A stretch of DNA of 13,719 bases from Flavobacteriaceae bacterium (GTDB lineage: Bacteria; Bacteroidota; Bacteroidia; Flavobacteriales; Flavobacteriaceae): NCBI GenBank assembly GCA_018672145.1, contig JABHGH010000010.1:1-13719 (forward strand). The letters are read 5' to 3'. Position 1 is the stretch's first letter. Each line of letters opens with the position of its first letter. This document shows positions 6,531-13,719 of this stretch, piece by piece. Both the position numbers and the translations under genes were made by a program. Under the pieces are notes generated by a model that saw only the letters and a program-made list of their open reading frames with translations, did no database searches and was not told the DNA's origin.

Positions 6531-9109
6531 AAGCGACTTTTAATCTGATGGAGTTGCATCAAGGCTTCGATCGGAGTAAGTCGATCGATATCAAGTTCTG
6601 TAATTTGATCACGCAACTCTTCCATTAAGGGGTCATCCATATGGAAAAAATTCAATTGCATATCACCATCTTTTGCCGTTGGGTCTGACCCTCGAGACGC
6701 CTCAAGTTTTTCAAGCATTTTTCGAGACTGCTGAACAATATACTGTGGCATCCCTGCCATCTTCGCAACGTGAATTCCAAAGCTATGTGCGCTTCCTCCA
6801 GGGATCAACTTGCGCAAAAACAAAACATCATCTGCAAGTTCTTTGATCGATACTGTAAAGTTTTTGATTCTGACAAACTGTTCCGTCATTTCGTTTAACT
6901 CATGATAGTGGGTCGCAAATAAGGTTTTGGGCTGATGTGGGTGTTCATGCAAAAAGGATGCGATCGCCCATGCAATGGAAATGCCATCATAAGTGCTTGT
7001 TCCTCTCCCAATTTCGTCGAGCAATACCAAGCTACGTTCGGAGAGGTTGTTGACAATTGCCGCGGTCTCATTCATTTCAACCATAAAAGTAGATTCGCCT
7101 AAGGAAATATTATCACTGGCGCCAACACGTGTAAATAGCTTATCGACAATACCAATATCTGCTCGATCTGCGGGGACATAACTTCCCACTTGTGCCATCA
7201 AAACAATGAGTGCAGTTTGTCGCAAAACGGCGGATTTTCCAGACATATTTGGACCTGTAATCATAATGATTTGCTGGTCGTCTTTATTGAGTGTGAGATC
7301 GTTTGGAATATAAGATTCTTCGGGTGGCATTTGATATTCAATCACAGGGTGACGGCCTTGCACGATATCCAACGAATCTCCCTCATGGAGATTTGGGCAG
7401 TGGTAACGACGTGTACTAGCCAACGTAGCAAACCCACACAAACAGTCCAGTTGGGCCAATACATATGCGTTTTGCTGCACCCTTTCGATATAAGGAAGTA
7501 GAGATGTCACAAGCGCCTGAAATAGCTGCTGTTCCAGTTGAGCGATTTGATCTTCCGCACCCATGATTTTTGTTTCATAGGTTTTAAGTTCCTCAGTAAT
7601 GTAGCGCTCCGCATTGACAAGGGTTTGCTTGCGAATCCAGTCTTCTGGCACCTTATCCTTGTGTGCATTACGCACTTCAATGTAGTAACCGAAAACATTG
7701 TTATATGCAATCTTTAGAGAACTAATTCCTGTGTTTACGGCTTCTCTTTCTAGCATTTTGTCAAGATATTCCTTACCACCTCGCGCCATACCACGAAATT
7801 CATCAAGTGATGCAGAAAAACCGTATGCAATGGAATCCCCCTTGCCCAATTGGACCGGTGCATCTGCTGACAGCTGTGCTTCGACTAGCTGACACAATTC
7901 TTCGCAAGGATCAAGACCTTCACCTAAAGATTGTAATGCCTTTTGTTCACTTGCTGTTGTCATTTGAATAACTTCAGGGATGAGTCGTATTGTATTTTTG
8001 AGTTGGTTAACCGACCGAGGGCCAACCCTACCAGTCGCAACTTTTGCCATCAATCGTTCTAGATCACCAACCGATTTGAGCACTTCTTGCAATCGATTTT
8101 TTCGTTCGTTGTTTTCGTAAAAATCAGTGACGACATCCAAACGCCTTTGTATGGCTTTTAGCTCGGTAAGTGGAGCAGATAGCCAACGTTTAAGCAAACG
8201 CCCTCCCATCGGCGTTTTCGTATGATCCATCACTTGAAGCAAGGAGGTCGCATGGGGTGCGTTAGGGTGAATAAGTTCCAAGTTGCGAATGGTAAAAGGA
8301 TCCATCCAAACATGGGCTTCACGGTCAAAACGACAAATATCGGTGATATGATCCAGCTTGGCATGTTGTGTCTCTGACAAGTAATACAAAATTACTCCTG
8401 CGGCAACTACGCCAGTTGAAAGTTCTGAAATCCCAAACCCTTTGAGCGAACTCACTCCAAAATGCTCTTGAAGGCGTTCGGTTGCATAGGCGTGTTGAAA
8501 CACCCAGTCTTCTAAAAAATAGGCCGGAAACTGAGTCCCATAAAGCTCTTCAATTTGTTTTTTCTGAGGCTTGGCTACCAAAACTTCCTTAACATCCAAC
8601 TGTTGAACAAGCGTCGCGATTTCAATTTGATTTCCTTGTGTAAGTTGAAATTCTCCCGTCGAAATATCGAGAAAGGCAAGTCCGTGTTGTTGTTGTTCGA
8701 TGTGAAGAGCAGCGACAAAATTATTGGACTTCTCATCAAGAACGCCCTCTGTGAGAGTTACCCCTGGCGTAATGAGTTCGGTAACCCCTCTCTTAACAAG
8801 GGTTTTGGTTGATTTTGGATCTTCGAGCTGATCACATATTGCTACTCGAGCACCTGCCCGAACAAGTTTGGTGAGATAGGTTTCTAGGGCATGATGCGGG
8901 AAGCCTGCCAGCTCGACTTCGCTTGCACTTCCTGCGCCTCGTTTGGTGAGAACAATTCCCAAAATTTCTGCGGCGCGAACAGCATCCGCACCAAAAGTTT
9001 CATAAAAATCTCCCACACGAAACAACAACAAGGCATCAGGGTGTTTCACCTTGATTTCATTGTATTGCTTCATTAAGGGTGTTTCCTTAGATGTTCTCTT
9101 TGCGGCCAT
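6521..9109 (-). CDS. mutS: DNA mismatch repair protein MutS
   Basis: This 862-residue protein is a full-length MutS1-type mismatch recognition ATPase. The mismatch-reading motif is F35-Y36-E37 within RVGDFYETFGADA, which wedges beside the mispaired base in the family. The connector, lever and clamp domains follow. The ATPase has Walker A GPNMSGKS (619-626), the GASDNISLGESTF signature (663-675), Walker B LVLLDE (694-699) and ATHYHEL (733-739). It works as a dimer on DNA, licensing MutL after replication errors. Length and motif order match bacterial MutS1, and the presence of the N-terminal mismatch domain excludes MutS2. The ATG complementary to 9107-9109 gives the expected short leader before the first domain. 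No Shine-Dalgarno is seen. The gene is divergent from the RNA methyltransferase gene, with 77 bp between the two starts. A weak TACTTTAG box lies in that gap. Confidence 0.98.
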   Translation of the reverse strand: MAAKRTSKETPLMKQYNEIKVKHPDALLLFRVGDFYETFGADAVRAAEILGIVLTKRGAGSASEVELAGFPHHALETYLTKLVRAGARVAICDQLEDPKSTKTLVKRGVTELITPGVTLTEGVLDEKSNNFVAALHIEQQQHGLAFLDISTGEFQLTQGNQIEIATLVQQLDVKEVLVAKPQKKQIEELYGTQFPAYFLEDWVFQHAYATERLQEHFGVSSLKGFGISELSTGVVAAGVILYYLSETQHAKLDHITDICRFDREAHVWMDPFTIRNLELIHPNAPHATSLLQVMDHTKTPMGGRLLKRWLSAPLTELKAIQRRLDVVTDFYENNERKNRLQEVLKSVGDLERLMAKVATGRVGPRSVNQLKNTIRLIPEVIQMTTASEQKALQSLGEGLDPCEELCQLVEAQLSADAPVQLGKGDSIAYGFSASLDEFRGMARGGKEYLDKMLEREAVNTGISSLKIAYNNVFGYYIEVRNAHKDKVPEDWIRKQTLVNAERYITEELKTYETKIMGAEDQIAQLEQQLFQALVTSLLPYIERVQQNAYVLAQLDCLCGFATLASTRRYHCPNLHEGDSLDIVQGRHPVIEYQMPPEESYIPNDLTLNKDDQQIIMITGPNMSGKSAVLRQTALIVLMAQVGSYVPADRADIGIVDKLFTRVGASDNISLGESTFMVEMNETAAIVNNLSERSLVLLDEIGRGTSTYDGISIAWAIASFLHEHPHQPKTLFATHYHELNEMTEQFVRIKNFTVSIKELADDVLFLRKLIPGGSAHSFGIHVAKMAGMPQYIVQQSRKMLEKLEASRGSDPTAKDGDMQLNFFHMDDPLMEELRDQITELDIDRLTPIEALMQLHQIKSRLKK

Positions 9110-9129
9110 AGCAAGTCATGATGGTCATG

Positions 9130-9137
9130 CTAAAGTA
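9130..9137 (-). promoter_or_regulatory. Weak candidate -7 box (TACTTTAG) for mutS
   Basis: TACTTTAG on the minus strand matches TAnnTTTG at all but one fixed position and lies 20 nt before the mutS ATG. No matching -33 TTG is seen. It is the best candidate in the short divergent region. Confidence 0.3.
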
Positions 9138-9174
9138 ATTATTTGTATTGGAACTTACTTTCATTGTCAAGTTG

Positions 9175-9182
9175 TATTTTTG
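9175..9182 (+). promoter_or_regulatory. -7 box (TATTTTTG) for the RNA methyltransferase gene
   Basis: TATTTTTG is a full match to TAnnTTTG and ends 4 nt before the ATG at 9187. The predicted transcription start falls on the start codon, implying a leaderless mRNA. The box also argues against the upstream TTG at 9148 as the translation start. A TTG at 9148-9150 is 24 nt upstream, slightly far for a -33 element. Confidence 0.5.
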
Positions 9183-9186
9183 GTTC

Positions 9187-9720
9187 ATGCGTAAACTCAA
9201 AAATGCCGAACTCGATCGGTTGGATATCGACGGTTTCAAAAAAGCAGAAAAGACACCCCTTATTTTGGTGCTCGACAATGTGAGGAGTTTACACAATATC
9301 GGTTCTGTGTTTCGTACTGCCGATGCCTTTCTCGTTGATGAGATTGTGCTTTGCGGTATCACAGCTACACCCCCCAATAAGGATATTCGAAAAACAGCTT
9401 TGGGCGCTTCAGAAAGTGTGAAGTGGCGCTATCATAAAGACACTCTAGAAACAATTCAAGAACTCAAAAATAAAGGAGTAGTTGTGATCGCCATAGAACA
9501 AGCGGAATGGGCAACAAGCTTAGACGCTTTTCAATCCGAACCCAACACAACCTATGCATTGGTCTTTGGACATGAAGTGAAAGGGGTGTCGCAAGAGGTT
9601 GTTACTGCATCTGATGTGGTTTTGGAAATTCCACAACACGGAACAAAACATTCGCTCAACGTTTCTGTAAGTGTGGGGCTTGTCGTTTGGCAACTGTTTA
9701 CTTCGCTACGGAAAGGGTAG
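9187..9720 (+). CDS. TrmH/SpoU-family RNA 2'-O-ribose methyltransferase
   Basis: This 177-residue protein is a SPOUT-class methyltransferase that uses S-adenosylmethionine to methylate a ribose 2'-OH in tRNA or rRNA. The three SpoU motifs are present: motif 1 LHNIGSVFRTADAF (35-48, with N37 and R43), motif 2 FGHEVKG (127-133), and motif 3 LEIPQHGTKHSLNVSVSVGL (146-165), which makes the knotted cofactor site. The lack of an N-terminal substrate-binding domain and the small size fit TrmH/TrmL-like enzymes, but the target nucleotide cannot be assigned. I chose ATG 9187 over an in-frame TTG at 9148: the extra 13 residues would be hydrophobic and unlike the family, and a full TATTTTTG promoter box overlaps them. 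The gene is divergent from mutS, and its last 23 bp overlap the 3' end of the folK-dNK gene on the other strand. Confidence 0.92.
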   Translation: MRKLKNAELDRLDIDGFKKAEKTPLILVLDNVRSLHNIGSVFRTADAFLVDEIVLCGITATPPNKDIRKTALGASESVKWRYHKDTLETIQELKNKGVVVIAIEQAEWATSLDAFQSEPNTTYALVFGHEVKGVSQEVVTASDVVLEIPQHGTKHSLNVSVSVGLVVWQLFTSLRKG

Positions 9721-10837
9721 ATTGTAGTTGTCGAAGGATATGCTCATAATCACTTTCATTCGCAACAAAATCCAACGCGCTCACATCGACCTCGACAATA
9801 TTCCAATCGGGGTGTGAACGAACAAATTCTTGATAACCCCGACGAACACGATCAAGATACACAGCGTCAATAGATCGCTCATAACTTCGTCCTCGTTTTT
9901 TGATATTGGCAAGAAGTCGAGGTGTCGTTTGCTTCAGCAAAATATACAAGTCTGGTTTTTGAAGGTCTCGCATCATACCGTAAAAAACCTTTCGATAGAT
10001 CTGATATTCGTCTGCCGATAAGGTGAATTGCGAGAAAATGAGTGATTTATGTACTTCATAATCCGAAACAATCCCTTGCTTAAATAAGTTTAATTGCTCA
10101 GACAACTCGCGTTGTTGCTTAAATCGATCTGCCAAAAAAGACATTTCCAGTGGAAAGGCATATCGTTGCGCATCATCATAAAATTTTGGCAAGAATGGGT
10201 TCTCAGCAAAGCGTTCCAAAAACAATTTCGCATGGAGATCTTTGGCAATATTTTTTGCCAAACTTGTTTTTCCACAGCCAATTGTACCCTCCACACAAAT
10301 CCGATTAAACTGGCTTAAAAAATGAACAACGGGTCGCTGAAGGCCAGCAGGATGTAATCCAATATTTGTTCTGTCGGTACACCTATCACGAAGTGCAGAG
10401 ACCGCAGAATTTGTGTTTGGAACTATTTTTTCAGGGGCAATATCAAAAAGCGGTTGTAAAACAAACATCCGCTCTTGGATACTAGGGTGTGGCAATGTGA
10501 GTTGATCAGACGTTATCGTTAGTTCATCTACCATTAATAGATCAAGATCAATCGGGCGATCACTGTACCCTACCCCTACTGACGGTTTCCTCCCCATTTG
10601 TTCTTCAATGGATTGAAGCGTTTTTAATACTTGCTCAGGTGTTTTGTCAGAAGACGCTACCAAACAAGCATTTAGAAACTCTGAACCAGAAAAGCCAACG
10701 GCTGGAACCTCATAGACCGAAGAACAAAGAAGAACCTTACCAAGCTGCTTGTTTATCGCATTGACTGCCTGCTGAATGTTTGCCAGACGATTTCCCAAAT
10801 TACTGCCAAGTGCGATGTAAATATTCTGTTTGCTCAC
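9698..10837 (-). CDS. folK: Fusion of FolK (HPPK) and a deoxynucleoside kinase
   Basis: This 379-residue protein joins two enzymes. Residues 1 to about 160 are 6-hydroxymethyl-7,8-dihydropterin pyrophosphokinase, a folate pathway step, with IALGSNLGNR (8-17) and SDRPIDLDLL (92-101), whose D97 and D99 should bind Mg2+, then LTLPHPSIQERMFVLQPL. Residues about 175-379 are a dCK/dGK-type deoxynucleoside kinase with P-loop GTIGCGKT (184-191), LERFAENPFL (207-216), SDYEVHKSLIF (258-268) and an arginine-rich lid, KKRGRSYERSID (313-324). It would phosphorylate salvaged deoxynucleosides; which base it prefers is not clear. Such fusions are, to my knowledge, widespread in Bacteroidota. The start is GTG, complementary to 10835-10837: the conserved ALGSNLG begins at residue 9 and no suitable ATG precedes it. 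The 3' end overlaps the methyltransferase gene by 23 bp. Confidence 0.93.
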   Translation of the reverse strand: MSKQNIYIALGSNLGNRLANIQQAVNAINKQLGKVLLCSSVYEVPAVGFSGSEFLNACLVASSDKTPEQVLKTLQSIEEQMGRKPSVGVGYSDRPIDLDLLMVDELTITSDQLTLPHPSIQERMFVLQPLFDIAPEKIVPNTNSAVSALRDRCTDRTNIGLHPAGLQRPVVHFLSQFNRICVEGTIGCGKTSLAKNIAKDLHAKLFLERFAENPFLPKFYDDAQRYAFPLEMSFLADRFKQQRELSEQLNLFKQGIVSDYEVHKSLIFSQFTLSADEYQIYRKVFYGMMRDLQKPDLYILLKQTTPRLLANIKKRGRSYERSIDAVYLDRVRRGYQEFVRSHPDWNIVEVDVSALDFVANESDYEHILRQLQSTLSVAK

Positions 10838-10841
10838 ATCA

Positions 10842-10849
10842 CAAAAATC
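10842..10849 (-). promoter_or_regulatory. Degenerate -7 box (GATTTTTG) for the folK-dNK gene
   Basis: GATTTTTG on the minus strand differs from TAnnTTTG at one position and ends 4 nt before the GTG start. This is the same spacing as the methyltransferase box, so a leaderless transcript is again suggested. One mismatch and no -33 element keep confidence low. Confidence 0.3.
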
Positions 10850-10870
10850 GTAAAAGAATTGATAATACTC

Positions 10871-10878
10871 TATATTTG
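10871..10878 (+). promoter_or_regulatory. -7 box (TATATTTG) for the sppA-yhhQ unit
   Basis: TATATTTG is a full match to TAnnTTTG and lies 15 nt upstream of the sppA ATG, predicting a leader of about 10 nt. It sits in the 56-bp divergent gap shared with folK-dNK. A -33 TTG at the expected distance is not seen. Confidence 0.5.
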
Positions 10879-10893
10879 TGAAAATATCCTTTT

Positions 10894-12648
10894 ATGCAAT
10901 TTTTAAAGAATTTACTCGCATCTGTATTAGGCACTTTTATTGCCATCGTTTTAGCGTTTGTTTGTTTGTTTATTCTTGTGGCTGGCATTGCTTCTTCCAT
11001 AGACGCTGAAGAAGCCGTCAAGATCAAAGACAAGTCCGTGCTTGCCATAAATCTTCAAAAACCGATCACCGACCGCAGCCCAAACAAATTTGAGTTTCAA
11101 TCGGCATTTGGAATCGATGTAGAAGCCATTGGTCTTGACAAAATTATAGCCTCTATAAAAGCTGCTAAAGAGGATGAACGTATTGAAGGCATTAGTATTG
11201 AACACACATTTTTACAGTCTGGTATGGCACAAACGCAAGCCATCCGTGATGCGTTGGCAAACTTTAAGGATTCAGGGAAGTTCATATATGCATATCATGA
11301 CTTTTACACCCAAAAAGACTATTACTTAGCGTCGGTTGCCGACTCTATTTTTGTTCATCCAGAAGGAGGGGTTGATCTTAGTGGGCTTGCTTCTGAGGTA
11401 CTCTATTTTAAGGCGTTTCAAAACAAAACAGGAGTCAAAATGCAAGTCATTCGAAGCGGTGCATATAAAAGTGCTGTTGAGCCCTTTTTACGTGACAATA
11501 TGAGTGATGAAAATCGAATGCAAATAAAGACCTTACTCAATAGTTTTTGGGACGAAATGGTCATTAAAATGGAGGAGCGGACTGCTTTATCAAAAGAAAA
11601 AATCAATGATATTGCTGCTGAATTGGGCTCTTCAACTTCCGCAAAAGCCGTTGACGTAGGAGTTGTCGATGACCAGATCTTACGCAATGCATACACCAAA
11701 CTCCTCAAAGACAAACTTCAGCTTGAAGAAGATGATAAACTCAATATGATTGATATTGAAGATTATCAAAAAACGACCAAAGCACAAATTGGCAACGGAA
11801 AGGATCGTATTGCTATCGTTTATGCACAAGGAGAAATCATATACGGCGAGGGTGGCGAGTTTCAAGTTGGTCAGGAATTGTTAATTCGCACGTTGAAAAA
11901 ACTCAAATCAAACAAACGTACCAAGGCCGTTGTGTTGCGGATAAATTCACCTGGTGGGAGTGCGCTTGCCTCTGAATTGATCTATCAAGAAATTGAAAAC
12001 CTAAAAAAAGAAAAACCCGTTGTTGTTTCCATGGGGAATGTAGCTGCTTCGGGAGGCTATTACATCGCTTGCGGTGCCGATCAAATTTTTGCTGAACCAA
12101 CATCAGTAACTGGATCAATTGGTGTTTTTGGTGTGCTCCCACTTATCGAAGATTTAGCAGAGCGTTGGGGTGTGCGTGCCGAGCATGTAACCACACATCC
12201 AAATGCAATGCTATATAGCCCAATGAAATCGCTTACCCCCGCTGCACGTCAAGAAATTAAAGGTCAAATTAAGCGTGTATATTCGACCTTTCTGCAGCGA
12301 GTTGCTGCAGGTAGAGGCATGTCTGTGGAGAAAGTTAATGACATTGCACAAGGAAGAGTTTGGAGTGGTGCTGATGCCGTACAAGTTGGCTTAGTCGACT
12401 CACTCGGTGGACTAAGAGATGCTGTCGCCTATGCTGCCAAGCTAGCTGAAACGGACTCATACAGAACAAGGAACTATCCCGAGTTTAGTGATGATTTAGA
12501 ATCGTTTATGCAGTCTTTACAGTCCAATCCATTAGGCAACACTACTGTTGGGAAAACCATACAACAATTACAAACCATATTTTCCAATCAAACACCAAAC
12601 ATCGATCATATACAAGCACGCATTCCTTTTGAATTAAACATCCGCTAA
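10894..12648 (+). CDS. sppA: Signal peptide peptidase SppA, 67K type (peptidase S49)
   Basis: This 584-residue membrane-anchored serine protease degrades cleaved signal peptides and other membrane peptides. An uncleaved-looking N-terminal helix (residues about 8-34) anchors it, with the rest outside the cytoplasm. It has the duplicated S49 architecture of long SppA. The N-terminal repeat supplies the general base lysine in RSGAYKSAVEPF (K192). The C-terminal repeat supplies the nucleophile in GNVAASGGYYIA (S386), preceded by VLRINSPGGSALASE and followed by TSVTGSIGVFG. This Lys/Ser dyad across the two repeats matches the E. coli enzyme. The length fits the 67K class rather than the short SppA36 form. 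The ATG at 10894 starts directly at the anchor and follows a TATATTTG box by 15 nt. The stop overlaps the next gene's ATG in a TAATG arrangement, so the two are translationally coupled. Confidence 0.96.
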   Translation: MQFLKNLLASVLGTFIAIVLAFVCLFILVAGIASSIDAEEAVKIKDKSVLAINLQKPITDRSPNKFEFQSAFGIDVEAIGLDKIIASIKAAKEDERIEGISIEHTFLQSGMAQTQAIRDALANFKDSGKFIYAYHDFYTQKDYYLASVADSIFVHPEGGVDLSGLASEVLYFKAFQNKTGVKMQVIRSGAYKSAVEPFLRDNMSDENRMQIKTLLNSFWDEMVIKMEERTALSKEKINDIAAELGSSTSAKAVDVGVVDDQILRNAYTKLLKDKLQLEEDDKLNMIDIEDYQKTTKAQIGNGKDRIAIVYAQGEIIYGEGGEFQVGQELLIRTLKKLKSNKRTKAVVLRINSPGGSALASELIYQEIENLKKEKPVVVSMGNVAASGGYYIACGADQIFAEPTSVTGSIGVFGVLPLIEDLAERWGVRAEHVTTHPNAMLYSPMKSLTPAARQEIKGQIKRVYSTFLQRVAAGRGMSVEKVNDIAQGRVWSGADAVQVGLVDSLGGLRDAVAYAAKLAETDSYRTRNYPEFSDDLESFMQSLQSNPLGNTTVGKTIQQLQTIFSNQTPNIDHIQARIPFELNIR

Positions 12649-13349
12649 TGGTCGATTCAAAAAGAACCGCTGCACAACGGCTATACTTATATCTAGCCGC
12701 ATTGTTTATCACATCCTTGGTGGTTTCAAATCTAATTTTCCAAAAGTTTTTCTATTGGTATCCACTTGATTGGGAAATCATGGGGAATTCTCTTTTTGAG
12801 CTTTCTGTTGGCATTTTACCTTACCCTATCACTTTTTTAGTGACTGATTTGATCTCAGAGATTTATGGGAAAAAAGCGGCCAATAGAGTCGTTGTAGCAG
12901 GTATTTTTGCTTCCTTTTTTTCGATGGGAATTTTGCTTATCGCTGGTCTGGTTCCAGCACTGCCAAACTCACCTATAGACGATCAAACGTTTAACCAAGT
13001 GTTTGCACTTTCTCCCATTGCTGTCTTGGCCTCGATGATGGCTTATTTACTTGCACAATTTATTGATATCCGCATCTATCACTTTTGGAAAAACCTAACC
13101 AAAGGACGTCACTTATGGCTGCGAAACAATTTCTCCACTTTTGCTTCGCAGTTTGTGGACACCTTTACCGTTGTTGGTTTGCTATGCGCATTTGGTGTTC
13201 TTCCTTGGGATGCCTTTGTCGGGCTTGTTATTTCGGGGGTCGTATTTAAAATTCTTGTGGCACTGATCGACACTCCTTTGCTCTATCTAAGCGTCGGTTG
13301 GATTCGATCATATTTTAAGCTCGAAATCAATGAAGAAATTAAACTTTAG
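12648..13349 (+). CDS. yhhQ: Queuosine precursor transporter, YhhQ / VUT (DUF165) family
   Basis: This 233-residue integral membrane protein of about six helices carries the family motifs: PYPITFLVTDLISEIYGKK (58-76), QFIDIRIYHFWK (137-148), RNNFSTFASQFVDT (159-172) and a late membrane segment with K201 and LIDTP (206-210). Family members in E. coli import preQ0/preQ1 for queuosine synthesis in tRNA; the same function is inferred here. The ATG shares its A with the sppA stop codon (TAATG), indicating translational coupling, although no functional link between signal peptide degradation and queuosine uptake is obvious. The gene ends 79 nt before the stop of the convergent DUF2797 gene. No strong hairpin terminator is visible between them, only T-rich sequence around 13368-13394. 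Confidence 0.93.
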   Translation: MVDSKRTAAQRLYLYLAALFITSLVVSNLIFQKFFYWYPLDWEIMGNSLFELSVGILPYPITFLVTDLISEIYGKKAANRVVVAGIFASFFSMGILLIAGLVPALPNSPIDDQTFNQVFALSPIAVLASMMAYLLAQFIDIRIYHFWKNLTKGRHLWLRNNFSTFASQFVDTFTVVGLLCAFGVLPWDAFVGLVISGVVFKILVALIDTPLLYLSVGWIRSYFKLEINEEIKL

Positions 13350-13414
13350 CGCTCCGATTTGGAATAATATTTTTCTTCTTTTCCCACTTTTCAAAACCAT
13401 ATATACACTGCGTT

Positions 13415-13436
13415 TGACTAAGTCATGACTAGGTCA
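13415..13436. repeat. Tandem 11-bp dyads at the DUF2797 stop codon
   Basis: TGACTAAGTCA (13415-13425) is a perfect odd palindrome. It is followed without a gap by TGACTAGGTCA (13426-13436), which differs at one base. The second copy contains the DUF2797 stop codon (complement of 13429-13431). The two could also pair with each other as a short imperfect hairpin. It may be a protein-binding site or part of a transcription end; neither is proven. Confidence 0.4.
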
Positions 13437-13719
13437 CTTCCATACGCACGCTAACCCCTTCGTGGCTACGTACATTCATGACGGATTGGTCTGTAAAAAC
13501 AAGATATTGTCCTTTGATACCTACCAATTTTCCTGAATGCATTTTTGATTTGGTAAGATTTACACTTTTAACCTTGGCAGGAGGTTGCTCTAGCGGAAAT
13601 TGAAGGAATAGTGTTGCGTCATTTTCCGTAGTCTTTATATAAGGATTAACTTCTTGAGGAAGCCATTGCAACGCCCGATCTCTCTCCGCTACCAAATCCA
13701 TTTGGGATGGATCTTGCGT
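13429..13719 (-). CDS. DUF2797 family protein, C-terminal fragment (runs off the window)
   Basis: The last 97 codons are visible and the frame remains open at the window edge, so the N-terminal part lies outside. An ATG at the complement of 13699-13701 is internal and should not be taken as the start, because the open frame continues upstream with TQDPSQ before MDLVAERDRA. The tail KLVGIKGQYLVFTDQSVMNVRSHEGVSVRM resembles the conserved C terminus of DUF2797, a family of unknown function common in Bacteroidota. Any N-terminal domain cannot be assessed here. The gene converges on yhhQ, and its stop codon lies within a tandem dyad. Confidence 0.75.
   Translation of the reverse strand, partial: TQDPSQMDLVAERDRALQWLPQEVNPYIKTTENDATLFLQFPLEQPPAKVKSVNLTKSKMHSGKLVGIKGQYLVFTDQSVMNVRSHEGVSVRMEVT

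Noticed and set aside
9148..9186. TTG at 9148 as the methyltransferase start
   Set aside because: The 13 added residues are hydrophobic and not family-like, and the full TATTTTTG promoter box lies inside them. ATG 9187 fits better.
1..13719. CRISPR array, insertion sequence, toxin-antitoxin or defence cluster
   Set aside because: No regularly spaced repeats, transposase or nuclease genes, or terminal inverted repeats were seen. All substantial frames are housekeeping families.

Overview
This window looks like ordinary chromosomal sequence from a member of Bacteroidota, most likely a marine-type flavobacterium. The grounds are: a promoter style of TAnnTTTG boxes in place of the sigma70 TATAAT form; mostly absent Shine-Dalgarno sequences; tRNA genes without an encoded CCA end; a HPPK (FolK)-deoxynucleoside kinase fusion, which I recall being typical of this phylum; and a RhlE-like DEAD-box helicase with a long Lys/Gly/Pro tail. 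The genus cannot be fixed from this stretch.

Layout. At 23-1928 (+) a two-gene unit encodes a DUF4212 small membrane subunit and a VC_2705-type sodium:solute symporter. It converges on a DEAD-box helicase (1946-3337, -) across a compact hairpin. A 146-bp divergent region holding a dyad and two candidate promoters separates the helicase from a SulP anion transporter with a STAS domain (3484-5073, +, TTG start). A GNAT acetyltransferase (5124-5807, +) follows. Next come tRNA-Leu(UAA) and tRNA-Gly(GCC), both on the minus strand and probably co-transcribed from a clear TACATTTG promoter, then about 330 bp with no recognisable gene but several small dyads. mutS (6521-9109, -) is divergent from a TrmH/SpoU-family RNA 2'-O-methyltransferase (9187-9720, +). 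The methyltransferase overlaps tail-to-tail by 23 bp with the folK-dNK fusion (9698-10837, -, GTG start). The fusion is in turn divergent from sppA (10894-12648, +), which is coupled through TAATG to a YhhQ-type queuosine precursor transporter (12648-13349, +). The window closes on the 3' end of a DUF2797 gene (13429 onward, -).

How the genes relate. They are mostly independent housekeeping functions: solute and anion uptake, RNA remodelling, mismatch repair, RNA modification, folate and nucleotide metabolism, envelope proteolysis, and tRNA modification precursor uptake. Only the DUF4212/symporter pair and the sppA/yhhQ pair look like operons. The most noteworthy molecular features are the FolK-dNK fusion, an EF-hand-like loop in the symporter, a repeated geometry in which a TAnnTTTG-like box ends 4-5 nt before the start codon (suggesting leaderless mRNAs), and several short dyads at gene boundaries. 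I see no CRISPR array, insertion sequence, phage gene, toxin-antitoxin pair or defence cluster, and no convincing new multi-gene system.
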